From Kalaharituber pfeilii (lineage: Eukaryota > Ascomycota > Pezizomycetes > Pezizales > Pezizaceae), in the NCBI GenBank assembly GCA_015179045.1, contig WHUZ01000203.1, positions 1 through 30,423 on the forward strand: a stretch of 30,423 nucleotides of DNA, written 5' to 3'. The notes beneath the pieces are model-generated. The model had not been told where the DNA came from. It searched no databases and saw only the letters and a list, made by a program, of their open reading frames with translations. Position 1 is the stretch's first letter. Each line of letters opens with the position of its first letter. This document shows positions 9,961 to 18,649 of this stretch, in pieces. Position numbers and translations under genes: made by a program.

Positions 9961-11028
9961 TTATCAAAGTCTCCTATTCTTCTTAGCTCCTATTCTTCCT
10001 TTCTAGCCTCTCTGCAGTCTTCACCCCTACCAACTTATATCCTCTTCCTCATAAAATCTCTTCCCTACTTTCTGAGAAATATGCCTACTGGCCCTGCCAG
10101 CAGTCTAATACTGTTTCATACCTATCCTTTTCTGCCAGTACCCACTGCACCCTGCAGTCTTTCTACTTTCTTGCCTTCTTCTCTCTCTCCTCACTCTTTC
10201 TAAAGTTGCCTATATAAAGCTCCGCTAGCTCTAACAGCACCTCTATCTCCTGGATGATCACTTTTGCTTGTGTGTTATCTAAGACTATCTCCATATCTTC
10301 CAATCTGCAAATTGTATTCACTTCTTCTACCCCAGCACCTCTCCCTTCTCCAGCTGCTCTCTTGAAAACTTGCAACTATAATGGTTCTATTTCCTTCTTC
10401 TACTCCTTCTGAACTCTCCACCCAATCTCACTTCCCCATATTACTATAGCCCTTACTATCCCTGTATACGTCTGCCACCAGCTCTATAGTGATATCCCTC
10501 AGTCCCAGTTTCCCAGTCCTGAGAGTACCTCCACCAGCCTCCTCACTGGACTTAGCCTATTTTGCCAATATATACTGAAAGTTAGCCTTTCATCGAAAAT
10601 GACTCTCAGCTACTTCAGCATCTCCCCTTCTTTCTTCCACCTCTTCCTTACTCTGAAAGTTATTATCTCCTACTTCAACTCTTCTAGTGGGATCTGATCT
10701 TCTTCTACCACCTCTACTATTGCCACCTTTACTTTCTCCCTAAGGTATCCTATATCCCAGTACCCATGCTAGTCTGGAATTGTTGCTGCCAGGTTGTCGA
10801 CATACAATAGCACTTCTATCTCTACCCCATTACCATCTCTCTTAGTCTTCTCTCCATCTTCTCAATAGTAGGAGCTATAAAGATTAGAAAGATGACTGGT
10901 GATAGTAGTAACCCTTGTGGAACCTCATATTCAACTTGCTCCTCCCTTTTTTCTTACTATCCCACTATACTTGGAACTCTCTGCCTACTATAAAGTCCTT
11001 CAGCTACCTTCACTTCTTTCTTACCTCC

Positions 11029-11265
11029 TGTTACAGGTTTACTATGACCGTAGTGTAGGTAGCTAGTAGAGCACATGAAAAGTAAAAAATGCAAGTGTAT
11101 ATAAAATGCGTATATATGATATAAGTAATATACGATAGCCAGAAAGGTGCTGCAGTTGCATAATAAGTACTATATAAGGTATATAGAGGACTAGTAAGTA
11201 TCACTAGTCAAGTGTCTTTGTAACTTAGTAGATAGTAACTTTTTACGTTTACTACCTTTGTAATA
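11029..11265 (+). repeat. 5' LTR of the TRIM-like element
   Basis: 237 bp, TGTTACAGG...TTTGTAATA. It matches the right LTR along its full length, with differences that are mainly transitions. A TATATATGATATAAG block at the centre may be promoter-like. Confidence 0.85.
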
Positions 11266-11668
11266 GTTGACTAGTGATAAACTGGTCACCAGTTCGATAC
11301 TTAACTTATTTCGCTAATTCCCTAAGTATTAAGTATTAAAGCTGTAGAAAGTAAGATCTTACCTGAGCCAAGGGCCAAAGAGCAAGAGCCATGAGCTAGA
11401 GCCAGAACCAAGAGCAATATAGAAGACTATATAAGATAGCAAAATATTGATATTAGATGATGCTGTGTAATCCCAGCATGCCAAGTAATGAGTGGCACTT
11501 ATGCAATGCATCTGAGGTAGCAGCAAGAATAAAGTAATATATCGAATCCCTAGCTGATATTCTGATCAGAAGGGTTATGTAGTACAGTATATGGGATAAT
11601 CCATAAAGGCCAGTGTAGGGGCAGACTCATATAGCAACCCTAAAAAGTTACTCTAAGAGGGGGGGTAC
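11266..11668 (+). other. Internal region of the TRIM-like element
   Basis: 403 bp with no coding sense. Close to the left LTR a perfect inverted repeat AACTGGT-C-ACCAGTT (11280-11294) sits where a primer-binding site would be expected, and TGGTCACCAG at 11283 is the only TGG-starting candidate nearby. A tract of repeated GAGCCA/AGAGCAA motifs lies at about 11366-11420. The purine tract at 11655-11665 primes plus-strand synthesis in this class of element. Confidence 0.7.
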
Positions 11669-11905
11669 TGTTATGAGTTCACCGCCACCATAGTGTAGGT
11701 AGCCAGTAGAGTACATGAAAAGTAAAAAATGCAAGCACATACGAAATGTATATATATGATATAAGTGACATACAATAGCCAGAAAGGTACCACAGTTGTA
11801 TATTGAGTACTATATAAGCTATGCAGAGGACTAGCAAGTATCGCTAGTTAAGTATCTTTTTGACCTAGCAGATGGTAACTTTCTGTATTTACCACCTCCA
11901 TAATA
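11669..11905 (+). repeat. 3' LTR of the TRIM-like element
   Basis: 237 bp, TGTTATGAG...CTCCATAATA, the direct repeat partner of 11029-11265. It follows the purine tract after three bases. Confidence 0.85.
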
Positions 11906-12770
11906 CCCCCTCACTCTCTCTCTTCTCAATCCTTCCTAGTACCACCTCTTTTCTTACAATATTAAAGACTTTTTTAATATCTGCCATCACCCATCCTACT
12001 TTCTCCCCCCTATGCAGATACCTCTGTACCTTTGTTACCACCCTCACCATCATTTGAATTGTATTCCTCTCCTTACATACTCCTAGCTGGAGCCTATAGA
12101 AGAGTCAGTATTCTTTCTGTAGCCTGCTGGCTATGACTTTCTTCCTGATCTTCCTGACATAATTAATTAGGTTAATTGGCCTTTATGCTTTCACTGTCTT
12201 AATGGTCTTTCTTAACTTCAGTGTTATGACAACCCTCATCTCTCTCTACTCTACTGAGATCCTATTCTGGATCTAGTTTTTGGTGATCTTCCTTACTAAC
12301 TTATCTCCTATAGGAGTTTTTAGTACAGCTTTGATTACTCAGTATCTGATTCCATTAGGTCCTAGTGCTAAATTGTTTTTAGTGCTCTGCAATGCAGCTC
12401 TCACTTCTGTTTCTACTTTCTCCCTCTCTCTCTCATCCTCCTCCCCCTCCACTTCCCCCTCCCCCTCCTCCTCTCCTATTTCTACCTCCCTCTTTTCCCT
12501 CTATACAAAATTCCTCTCCATCAGCATCCTCATCTTCTCTCCATCCCCCTCCAACTCCCTCCTCTCCTCATCTTTCAACTTTTCCATCCTCTTCTTTCCT
12601 CCAAAATAGTTCTTTGGCACCCTCACCACCTTCCATGAGTCGCTATACTCTTTCTCTTCCACAAAGTCCCTCTAGCACTTCTTTTTCTCCTCCCAGATCT
12701 TCTACTTTATCCGTTTCACTACTGCCTTTTACCCTCTTATCACTATTATGAACCATAGAGTAAAGTGCAC

Positions 12771-12985
12771 TTTAAGAGGTTTCAGGAAGTTATCTATTAA
12801 TTACTAGATATACTAACATACAAAGCCAAATGATTAGTACTATAATGCAGTGCAAAAGTATATATATGTCAGGATACTAGAGATAATTTATGAAGTATTA
12901 GGATGCTAGGGATAATTTATGGGGTGTTGGGATGCACTAATGTATAAGATATATCCAATTATTATGACGCTGCACCTGTGTATCA
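12771..12985. repeat. AT-rich spacer with a 29-bp tandem repeat
   Basis: Units start at 12871, 12900 and 12929 (AGGAT.CTAG.GATAATTTATG), the third incomplete. This segment lies between the truncated 5' edge of the LINE and the point where homology of gypsy B to gypsy E begins. It carries no coding sequence and I cannot assign it to either element. Confidence 0.6.
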
Positions 12986-13496
12986 GAATATATTTTTATT
13001 GTTGTTGATATAGAGTTCTTCTTTATTATTAAAGTCTATATTGTTACTATTTTCTTAGATTTAAAATAGCTTGAGAAGGCTAATATGGATGACTCTATAT
13101 AGTTGTATGTCTTGAGGTAGTTCAAGTTTATATGCATAGCAGCTCATAGCTCTCTTTATCTTGTAAGAGCCAATATATTTGTTAGTAAGTACCTAGTTAT
13201 TGCCTAACTTAACCTATAGGTTCTACTAATCAACTAGTACTTTATCCCCTATATGGAACTATTTTAACTTTTCAGTAAAGAGCTTTAACCTCTTGTTATT
13301 TATTTTCTTAAAAGTGTCATGTATTTAATTATATTCTATAGTTATCCTATGTAGATAGTTCTTGGCTGCTAGTAAGGTAAAAGTATACTTATCTAAGATA
13401 TATATTATTTTAGAGTTGAATCTGTATGGGCTTTCAAAGGGTATATAGCTATGGGTTAATGTCTGTGAGGTATTATATAGCATTCACACTCAGTAT
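12986..13496 (-). pseudogene. Gypsy B integrase C-terminus and chromodomain relic (detached left part)
   Basis: This segment aligns with 26130-26620 of gypsy E on the same strand, with blocks such as CCGTATAGACTTTCAAAGG / CTGTATGGGCTTTCAAAGG (13423) and AAAGAACTCTA / AAGAACTCTA near 13020. It is the end of pol: the region after the integrase core, then the start of the chromodomain, which fades at about 12990. It belongs to the same copy as 20716-24632, because the gap between 13496 and 20716 is filled exactly by insertions F and C, and E reads continuously across the point. The chromodomain in this group directs integration toward modified histones. The frames are full of stops, and the 3' LTR is missing. 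Confidence 0.75.
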
Positions 13497-13950
13497 GAGT
13501 TGTGAGTTAGTTTTTGTAAGTGAGTTGGTTTTCAGGTCAGTTTATTTTGCTAGAAAACATATCTGACTTTGGGTACTAAATGAGCTGAGATAAGTTGTAT
13601 GTATGGCATAAGTGAGTTGGTATAATAATATACAACTACTGTTTAAGAGTAAGATAGCATAAGCTAAGTAGTTTGTGCACTGAGTGTAAGTTAAGTTAAT
13701 GCAGAGTTTTATAGTATATAAGTAACTTATATATAAATTTAACATATAATACCAATTAATATATTTAGTATTCATATGCAAGTTGGGTTAAGTCAGTAAG
13801 TAATGAAGTTGAGCTAGTTTATTATACTATTATATCATAACTGACTCGACTACTGAGTAGGCTAGGTTGAGTTGTATATGTAGTGCAACTGAGTTAGTAT
13901 AATAATATACAAGTACTACTCAGTTCCTAAGTAAGTTTATAATAGAGTCA
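13497..13950. mobile_element. Insertion F, left part (non-coding)
   Basis: DNA that interrupts gypsy B and is itself interrupted by C; its other part is 20651-20715. It contains two direct copies of a block of about 57 bp at 13584 and 13861 (offset 277 bp) sharing GTATAATAATATACAA, and many GAGTTGG/GAGTTAG motifs. No coding sense. ACACTCAG at the left edge (about 13489-13496) and ATACTTAG at the right edge (about 20714) match except for two C/T differences, which would fit an 8-bp target duplication of hAT type. The edges are fuzzy and no clear terminal inverted repeat is seen. Confidence 0.5.
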
Positions 13951-13955
13951 GAGAA
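13951..13955. other. Target-site duplication of C, left copy
   Basis: GAGAA immediately left of the LTR, repeated at 20646-20650 right of the other LTR. A perfect 5-bp duplication is typical of Ty3/gypsy integration. Confidence 0.9.
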
Positions 13956-14190
13956 TATAAGGAACAGGTCTGGGTCAGGGTACAGGATCTGGGTATGAGG
14001 TAGGTGGCGGGTGCCGAGGTGAGGTCACGGTGGAGGCAGAGGCAGAGGCGGTCAGGACTATGAGATATCGAGATGTAGATGTATTAAAAGGCTAGATACA
14101 CAACTTGGGTAGGAAACAAGTTGTTGTGTGGAGAAGCAAGAGAAGGAGGGAGGAGGGCCTCTTTATAGAAAACCCTCGGTGGAAAATCCA

Positions 14191-14222
14191 GGCAAACAAG
14201 CAAACAAGCAAACAAGCAAACA
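14191..14222 (+). repeat. 8-bp tandem repeat in the LTR
   Basis: Four units of GCAAACAA. The other LTR has a degenerated version at about 20107-20140 with C-to-T changes. Confidence 0.8.
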
Positions 14223-14354
14223 AATGAAGTACATGGAAAACCGAGAAGCGACTAGAAGTATATGGAAAACAAAGGAAACGACAGGAAGTACATGATGACT
14301 AAGAAATGACTGGAAGCAGGACGAAGCGTCAAGAATAAGCTCGGTGATACCTGT

Positions 14355-14505
14355 TTCCAGCAGATTCTACAGCTTTCTGGCAGAGTCTATAGCTTCCGGC
14401 AGGGTCTATGGCTTCTGGCAGGTTCTATGGCTTTCTGGCGAGTTCTGCGGCTTTCTGGCAGGTTCTAAGGATCCGAGTTCTTCTAGCAAGTTCTGGCAGG
14501 TTCTT
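14355..14505 (+). repeat. Degenerate LTR subrepeats
   Basis: Repeated TTCTGGCAG/GGTCTATGGC motifs with a period of about 20 bp, also present in the other LTR at about 20270-20425. They make unreal open frames on the plus strand. Confidence 0.7.
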
Positions 14506-14730
14506 CAGTTTGGGTTGTTAAGCAATGACCGGGATGCTGGCAGCCATATCGCTTAAGCGTGCTCACAGGTACAGGGATATATATTGGAGTGCTAGAAGGA
14601 GTGCGGTGAATTGCAAGGGTGTCAGGGTCAGCTGCACGTGTACGAGTACTGGCGAGTAGTATGTTGGTTGCCAGTATAGGACCGGAGCTGGAGGGTCTGG
14701 GGCGAGGGGTCGGGTTGGATTGTTACAGTA

Positions 14731-14741
14731 GCCTCCCTTCT
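14731..14741 (-). other. Polypurine tract of chromovirus C
   Basis: AGAAGGGAGGC on the minus strand, three bases from the 3' LTR. This is where plus-strand DNA synthesis is primed in LTR retrotransposons, and it confirms the element points to the left. Confidence 0.75.
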
Positions 14742-14839
14742 AGGGGGAGAGCTCCAGCGATTCTCAAGGTCGGGTTGCTGCTCATCATCATCATCAGGGA
14801 TAATGATAGGGTCAGTCCTGGTTCCACTCATTTTGGCAG

Positions 14840-15060
14840 GGTACGGGGTCTTGGTTTTGAGGGGTAGGAGTTGTGGAAACGCCGGACTAGTAGCGGGGCG
14901 TTGGTGCACAGCTCAGCAGGTTCCCAGGTGGGCTGGTCGTAACCAAGCCAACGAACGAGGTACTCGAGTTTGTTGTGGCATTTCCGGAGTCTAGGATTTC
15001 TTCGACCTCATACTCTTCTTCTTCCTCAATGATGACAGGAGGCGGTGGAGGAGATGTTTG
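14840..15060 (-). pseudogene. Chromodomain at the end of C pol
   Basis: After a run of glutamates the frame reads YEVEEILDS, then after a one-base slip [20 protein letters not shown] followed by WEP. This matches the chromodomain consensus with its aromatic residues (Y at the start, W and Y in V-R-W-L-G-Y, W in T-W-E-P). In chromoviruses this domain binds methylated histone H3 or other chromatin marks and steers integration into heterochromatin. The one-base deletion near 14990 separates the first strand of the domain from the rest, so the domain is not translated as one piece in this copy. A tail of about 50 residues follows toward 14780. Confidence 0.85.
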
Positions 15061-16320
15061 GCCAGGAAGAGGGTCCATAGCGACGGGTTCAAGTAGAGAG
15101 GTATGGAAGACTGGGTGTACCTTCATAGAGGTGGGAAGCTTGAGTCTATAGGCATGAGAGGAGATTTTTTCTTGGATCTCAAACTTCCCTAGTCTCTTGT
15201 GATCGAGCTTTCCGGAAGGTCGGTTGTACGCAGATTTCGCCGTAGGAGCCATACCTTGTCTCCGACGTCATACTTGGGTGCAGGGAGTCGGTGCAGGTCA
15301 GAATTTTCCGCCTGTATTGCTTGTGCCCACTTAATCTCGGCGTCAGGTACTCTTCAAGCGCTTGCAAGCGATCGGCATAGTCTTGTAGGATCGTGGATTG
15401 GGCAGTTTGACATCCGGCTTGGCTAGCAGGGTATAGCGGGGTGGTAGCCATAATTGGCAAAGAACGGGGTTACTCCAGTAGTAGAGGACAGGGTATTGTT
15501 GTATGCGAACTCGGCCAAGGTGATAAGTTTAGACCAATTGTCTTGTTGATAGTTGCAGTATCCTCGTAAATATTGTTCAAGGATTGCATTGACTCGTTCC
15601 GTCTGGCCATCGGTCTGAGGGTGGAAGCTGGTGGAAAGTTTTTGCTAGATGCCGAGAAGCTTGCAGAGGGTTCTGGAAAATTCGGAAGTAAACTGGGTCC
15701 CTCTGTCAGAGACAATAGATCCAGGTAACCCATGTAACCTGAAAATGCAGTCGAAAAACAACTGGGCCATATCCTTGGAGTTGACGTCAGAGCGAGTAGG
15801 GATATAGTGTGCCATTTTGGTAAGGTAGTCTACGACGACTAGGATTGCATTTTTTCCATTTGATTCAGGCAGCCCAGTGATGAAGTCCATTGACAAGGAG
15901 TCCCATCTCCGAGTAGGTATTTCCAACGGTTTCAGGAGTCTATAGGGTGCATGGTGGACAGGTTTGATATGAGTATAGGTGTCACAGTTCCGAATGTAAT
16001 GGCGATTGTTTTGTGCATGCCTGGCCAGTAGTAGTTTCGCGACAGGATTTCATAAGTTGAGGCTTGCCCTGGGTGCCTGGCTGCTGGGTGATCGTGGCAG
16101 GAACGAATGATTTTGGCTTGCAATTCAAGGTCGTCAGGGATGTATACTAGTCTGTAGATGTATAGGAGGCCGTCCTTGAAGATGCATTCTCCCAGTGGGG
16201 CCTTGGGATGACGTTTTTCTCCTCTATCTAGTGCCTTCCGTATGTCCTGGGCTAAAGAGTCTGTCTGGGTCAGGGTCTGAATCTCAGTTTCGTAGCTACT
16301 TACTAGGGTATTCAAGGAGA
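15060..16320 (-). pseudogene. Integrase of chromovirus C
   Basis: The zinc-binding region shows SCHDHPAARHPGQASTYEIL and NYYWPGMHKTI near 16010-16110; the two following cysteines are displaced by a frameshift after KTI, where NRHYIRNCDT appears in another frame. The catalytic core has the first aspartate in MDFITGLPESNGKNAILVVV (about 15840-15890), the second in SDRGTQFTSEF (about 15685-15720) and the glutamate in [14 protein letters not shown] (about 15577-15620), giving D,D(35)E-type geometry. [20 protein letters not shown] follows at about 15450-15510, and a [14 protein letters not shown] segment of the C-terminal domain near 15230-15280. All three catalytic residues remain, but frame changes near 15960, 15650 and 15460 split the chain. 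The enzyme would insert the cDNA into host DNA. Confidence 0.88.
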
Positions 16321-16361
16321 ATTTTTCACTCGGAATGACTTCTTGTATTGGCCTAGCATGA

Positions 16362-16852
16362 TTATCCCCTCCTTAGGGAGATCTCCAGATCGTCTTGTAA
16401 GTGCGTCAGCCTTCCCATTCTTTTCTCCAGGGCGAAATGTAATCCTGAAGTCGTATTGGCTAGTTCACCAGCCCAACGAGCTTGGCGCAGTTTAACAGGG
16501 TCTTGGACTTGAATGTTTCTAGGTTGTGGTGGTCGGTAATGATGGTAAATGGCTGCGGTAGTGCATGTAGGTATATGTGCCACTCGTTGACTGCCTGTAC
16601 GATGGCCAATAGTTCCTTATCTCCAATTCCGTAGTTGCTTTCTGCTGGTGACATTTTCTTACTTCATAAAGGCAACTGGGTGCAGTACCATCTTACCATC
16701 CTCGGGAATTTTTGTGACAGGATTCCGGATGTGGTATGGTCGGAGGCGTCAGTTTCCAGGATTGTTTCTAGTTCAGGTTCAAAGTGCCATAGTATGGGTG
16801 CGGAGGTGAAGGCTTCCTTCAGTTTCTTCGAATACCTGGCTACATTCCTCAT
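16362..16852 (-). pseudogene. RNase H domain of chromovirus C
   Basis: The order is [13 protein letters not shown] [16 protein letters not shown] (about 16700-16765) with the first catalytic aspartate; then SNYGIGDKELLAIVQAVNEW (about 16580-16640), where the glutamate of K-E-L-L-A is catalytic; then FTIITDHHNLETFKSKTLLN (about 16495-16555), with another aspartate; then RWAGEL and [19 protein letters not shown] sequence near 16400-16460 reached by a frame change. A frameshift also lies around 16660, between the first and second motifs. It degrades genomic RNA during reverse transcription. The same domain in gypsy B (21274-21561) is much more decayed. Confidence 0.85.
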
Positions 16853-17570
16853 TCCACTTAAACTCGGTTCCTTTTCTCAGCAGGTTAAAGAAGGGTTGAC
16901 AGATCCTGGAGTACTGGTGGATGAATCTCCTGTAGAAGTTTGCGAAGCCGAGAAAGCATTGTAGGTCCTTTACTGAATTCGGTGTTTCCCATTCCGTTAT
17001 AGCGGATACTTTAGCAGGGTCCATCTTTACTCCGTGTTCTGAGATAATGAATCCAAGGAAGCAAGTTTCGGAGGCAGAGAAGTCGCACTTTTCGGGCTTG
17101 ACAAATAATCCGGCTTCCTGTAGCTTTGCTAGAATCTTCGTACTTGATCTTTGTGTTCTTTCCTGTTCTTAGAGTAAATCAGAATATCGTCCAAGTAAAC
17201 ACAGCAAAAGACGTCTAGGTATTCTCTAAGGGTATCATTGACGAATCTTTGACAAGTGGCAGGAGCATTGGTTAATCCAAAGGGCATGACGAGAAATTCG
17301 AATAGGCCGTATCGAGTTCGGAATGCTGTCTTCCATTCGTCTCCTTCTTTGATACGAATAAGGTTGAAGGCGGAGCGGAGGTCTAGTCGAGTAAAGATGC
17401 GTGCCCTCGAATCTGGTTCAAGGTCTCCTCGATCCTAGGTAGAGGGTATCGATCCTTCTTGGTGATGTCATTGAGTGCCGGTAATCGACGCATAGCCTAA
17501 GGGAGCCATCTTTTTTCTTGACGAAGAGGATAGGAGATGCTGCTGAAGAGAAAGAGGGCGAATGAAGGAT
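16780..17570 (-). pseudogene. pol: Reverse transcriptase of chromovirus C
   Basis: Motifs are complete in order: [18 protein letters not shown] (about 17495-17550), [20 protein letters not shown] (about 17335-17400, motif A aspartate intact), [20 protein letters not shown] (about 17275-17335), then [13 protein letters not shown] with the YLDD catalytic box at 17186-17197 intact, and KVSAITEWETPNSVKDLQCF with FLGFANFYRRFI at about 16910-17010. The chain changes frame near 17490, near 17400, near 17140 and near 16850, each by one base, so it is not translatable as one protein here. The enzyme copies the element RNA into cDNA inside the particle. It is by far the best preserved polymerase in the window. 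Confidence 0.9.
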
Positions 17571-18470
17571 TTTGCCAAGTTCTCATCCAACCATCGGCGG
17601 ACTTCCTGTAACTCGGAATCTGACATTGAGTACATTCGTCCGAAAGGCGGCTTGGTCCCTTCCTCTAGTGGTATTTCATGGTCGACATATCGGTGGGAGG
17701 GTAGTGAGTCAGCCTCCTTTTTATCGAAGAGAGGTAGAAAGTTATGGTATTCTGGAGGTACAAGCTCAGAGGCGGGCTTATTGCTGGTTTCGCAAACAGG
17801 AGCGGCGGCAATAACACAGATCTGGCTTCCTGGTTGTGAAGAGGCTACCTTGAAGGCAGCTCGTGATATCATGGCTATCTTGTATTGGATGGGCTCTGAG
17901 GGGGTGGTATGTCGTCGAACTGGCAAACAATGGGCTTGACAGTAGCCAGAGGCGAGCTGGATTGTATTCCGTTCCCAATCGATGACTGGGTTATGCCGAC
18001 GTAGCCAGGTTCTTCCAAGTATCATGTTCCATCCACCGAGTTTGGTCACTTGAAAAGTGAGTTGTTCCTCGTGCTGGTCTATGGTGAGCTTCAGGGTGCA
18101 GGTATGTGTGATGTCTCTGGCGATGGAGGTTCTACCATCCACCACCGTCAGCTTCTCGGGTCTAGGTTTCAGGGTCATAGGCAGGTTCAGGTTCAGAGCA
18201 AGGTCTTGATCAATAAACTGCGATGTAGCACCGGAGTCTATCATACATGTGGATTTCACAGAATCATTAACAACGCAAGACAAAATTAAAGGGTCTTCCC
18301 CTCCTAGGTCTCCAGAAACAGAAATAGACGAAATAAAATGACGAAAACGGTTCCTTCGGTTCCTCCTCTTTCTAGCCTTCCTTAAAGTACCCAATTCCTT
18401 ATTCCCAGTTCCCTCCATACAAACTTCCTTCAAAAGACAGAAACGATTAACAGAATGCAAAGCAAGGGTG
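17570..18470 (-). pseudogene. Protease domain of chromovirus C
   Basis: An open frame from 18616 to 17468 covers the gag-pol junction, the protease and the entry to the reverse transcriptase. The catalytic motif is CMIDSGATSQFIDQDLAL at about 18195-18250, an intact D-S-G of a retropepsin-like aspartic protease; GGWNMILGRTWLRRHNPVID (about 18000) is the conserved I-L-G-x-x-W-L segment. The N-terminal 50 or so residues come from a low-complexity purine tract. The last part, YHNFLPLFDKKEADSLPSHR and DHEIPLEEGTKPPFGRMY, is the typical linker into reverse transcriptase. This is the longest continuous piece of Pol in the window (382 residues) and it ends by frameshift rather than a true terminus. 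The protease processes Gag-Pol. Confidence 0.9.
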
Positions 18471-18477
18471 GAGACAG

Positions 18478-18590
18478 AAAGCAGAAACAGAAGCAGAAGC
18501 AGAAACAGAAGCAGAGACAGAAGCAGGAGCAGAAACAGAAACAGAGACAGAAGCAGGAGCAGAAACAGAAACAGAGACAGGTTCAGGGAA
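18478..18590 (+). repeat. Purine-rich hexamer repeat between gag and pol of C
   Basis: (CAGAAA/CAGAAG/CAGGAG)n variants. The tract makes lysine-glutamine or leucine-phenylalanine runs in different frames. It separates the gag stop at 18650 from the protease and may have served as a hinge, or may be a slippage-prone expansion. Confidence 0.85.
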
Positions 18591-18649
18591 GATGGCGCCA
18601 GGTAGCATCCTGGCACTCTTCAGTCGGCCATCATGAACTGAAGAGGGCA

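Larger units (their letters stand above)
11029..11905 (+). mobile_element. TRIM-like non-autonomous LTR element inside the LINE
   Basis: Two direct terminal repeats of equal length, 237 bp each, flank only 403 bp of internal sequence. The LTRs begin TGTTA and end TAATA (TAACA expected; the change is C to T). A purine tract, AAGAGGGGGGG at 11655-11665, lies just before the right LTR, so the element points to the right. The flanking pentamers CCTCC (11024-11028) and CCCCC (11906-11910) fit a 5-bp target duplication with one C-to-T change. The internal part has no open frame or Gag/Pol motif, so any mobility must have depended on another element's proteins. Terminal-repeat retrotransposons in miniature (TRIMs) have this design. 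Joining the flanks restores the LINE reverse transcriptase, which proves insertion into the LINE. Confidence 0.88.
10440..12400 (-). pseudogene. Reverse transcriptase of the LINE (interrupted)
   Basis: Upstream of the LTR insertion the frame reads NNLAPGPNGIRY (about 12340), MRVVITLKLRKTIKTVKA and RPINLINYVRKIRKKVIASR (about 12120-12230), then VMADIKKVFN (about 11975), where D-I-K-x-A-F-N is motif A. Downstream of it are WDSKKKGGAS, PQGLLLSPVIFLIFIAP (10870-10925) and LLYVDNLAA (about 10785-10810). These are the standard LINE motifs: A-P-G-x-D-G, R-P-I-x-L-x-x, P-Q-G-S-x-L-S-P and Y-V-D-D. The catalytic box at 10793-10804 is YVDN, so its second aspartate has become asparagine by a G-to-A change. 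Stops, a frameshift just before that box and the 877-bp insertion also abolish function. The C-terminal thumb/linker follows to about 10160 in shorter open pieces. Confidence 0.85.
8993..12770 (-). mobile_element. Tad1-like LINE, 5'-truncated, split by an LTR element
   Basis: This is a non-LTR retrotransposon on the minus strand. In order it shows a glutamate-rich linker, the reverse transcriptase (about 12400 to 10500) and an RNase H domain (about 9960 to 9540), then a 3' tail ending in an A-run (T-run on the plus strand, 8993-9009). The RT-then-RNase H order is typical of fungal Tad1-clade elements. The first ORF and the endonuclease domain expected upstream are absent, so the copy is 5' truncated near 12770, as is common for LINEs. 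A small LTR element (11029-11905) sits inside the reverse transcriptase; without it the LINE is about 2.9 kb. The whole plus strand here is C/T rich, which yields meaningless proline- and serine-rich frames on that strand. Confidence 0.88.
13956..14727 (-). repeat. 3' LTR of chromovirus C
   Basis: 772 bp; on the plus strand it runs TATAAGGAACAGG...GGATTGTTACA. The partner LTR starts TGTAATGAACAAG, so the terminal TGTAA/TTACA inverted pair is damaged here at the second base. Inside are a (CAAACAAG)n tract at about 14191-14222 and a run of roughly 20-bp units of the TTCTGGCAGG type at about 14355-14505. Confidence 0.92.

Noticed and set aside
11280..11300. GTTCGATAC resembling a tRNA T-arm
   Set aside because: No cloverleaf can be built around it; it lies in the internal region of an LTR element.
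12392..12751. Proline/serine-rich open frames on the plus strand
   Set aside because: They are the complement of the glutamate- and arginine-rich minus-strand linker of the LINE; low complexity, no domain.
8977..12785. CACTTTGGAAG / CACTTTAAGAG as the target duplication of the LINE
   Set aside because: Three mismatches in eleven bases in AT-rich DNA; suggestive but not enough to call.
14344..14867. Plus-strand open frames in and near the 3' LTR of C
   Set aside because: They arise from LTR subrepeats and from the complement of the pol C-terminus.
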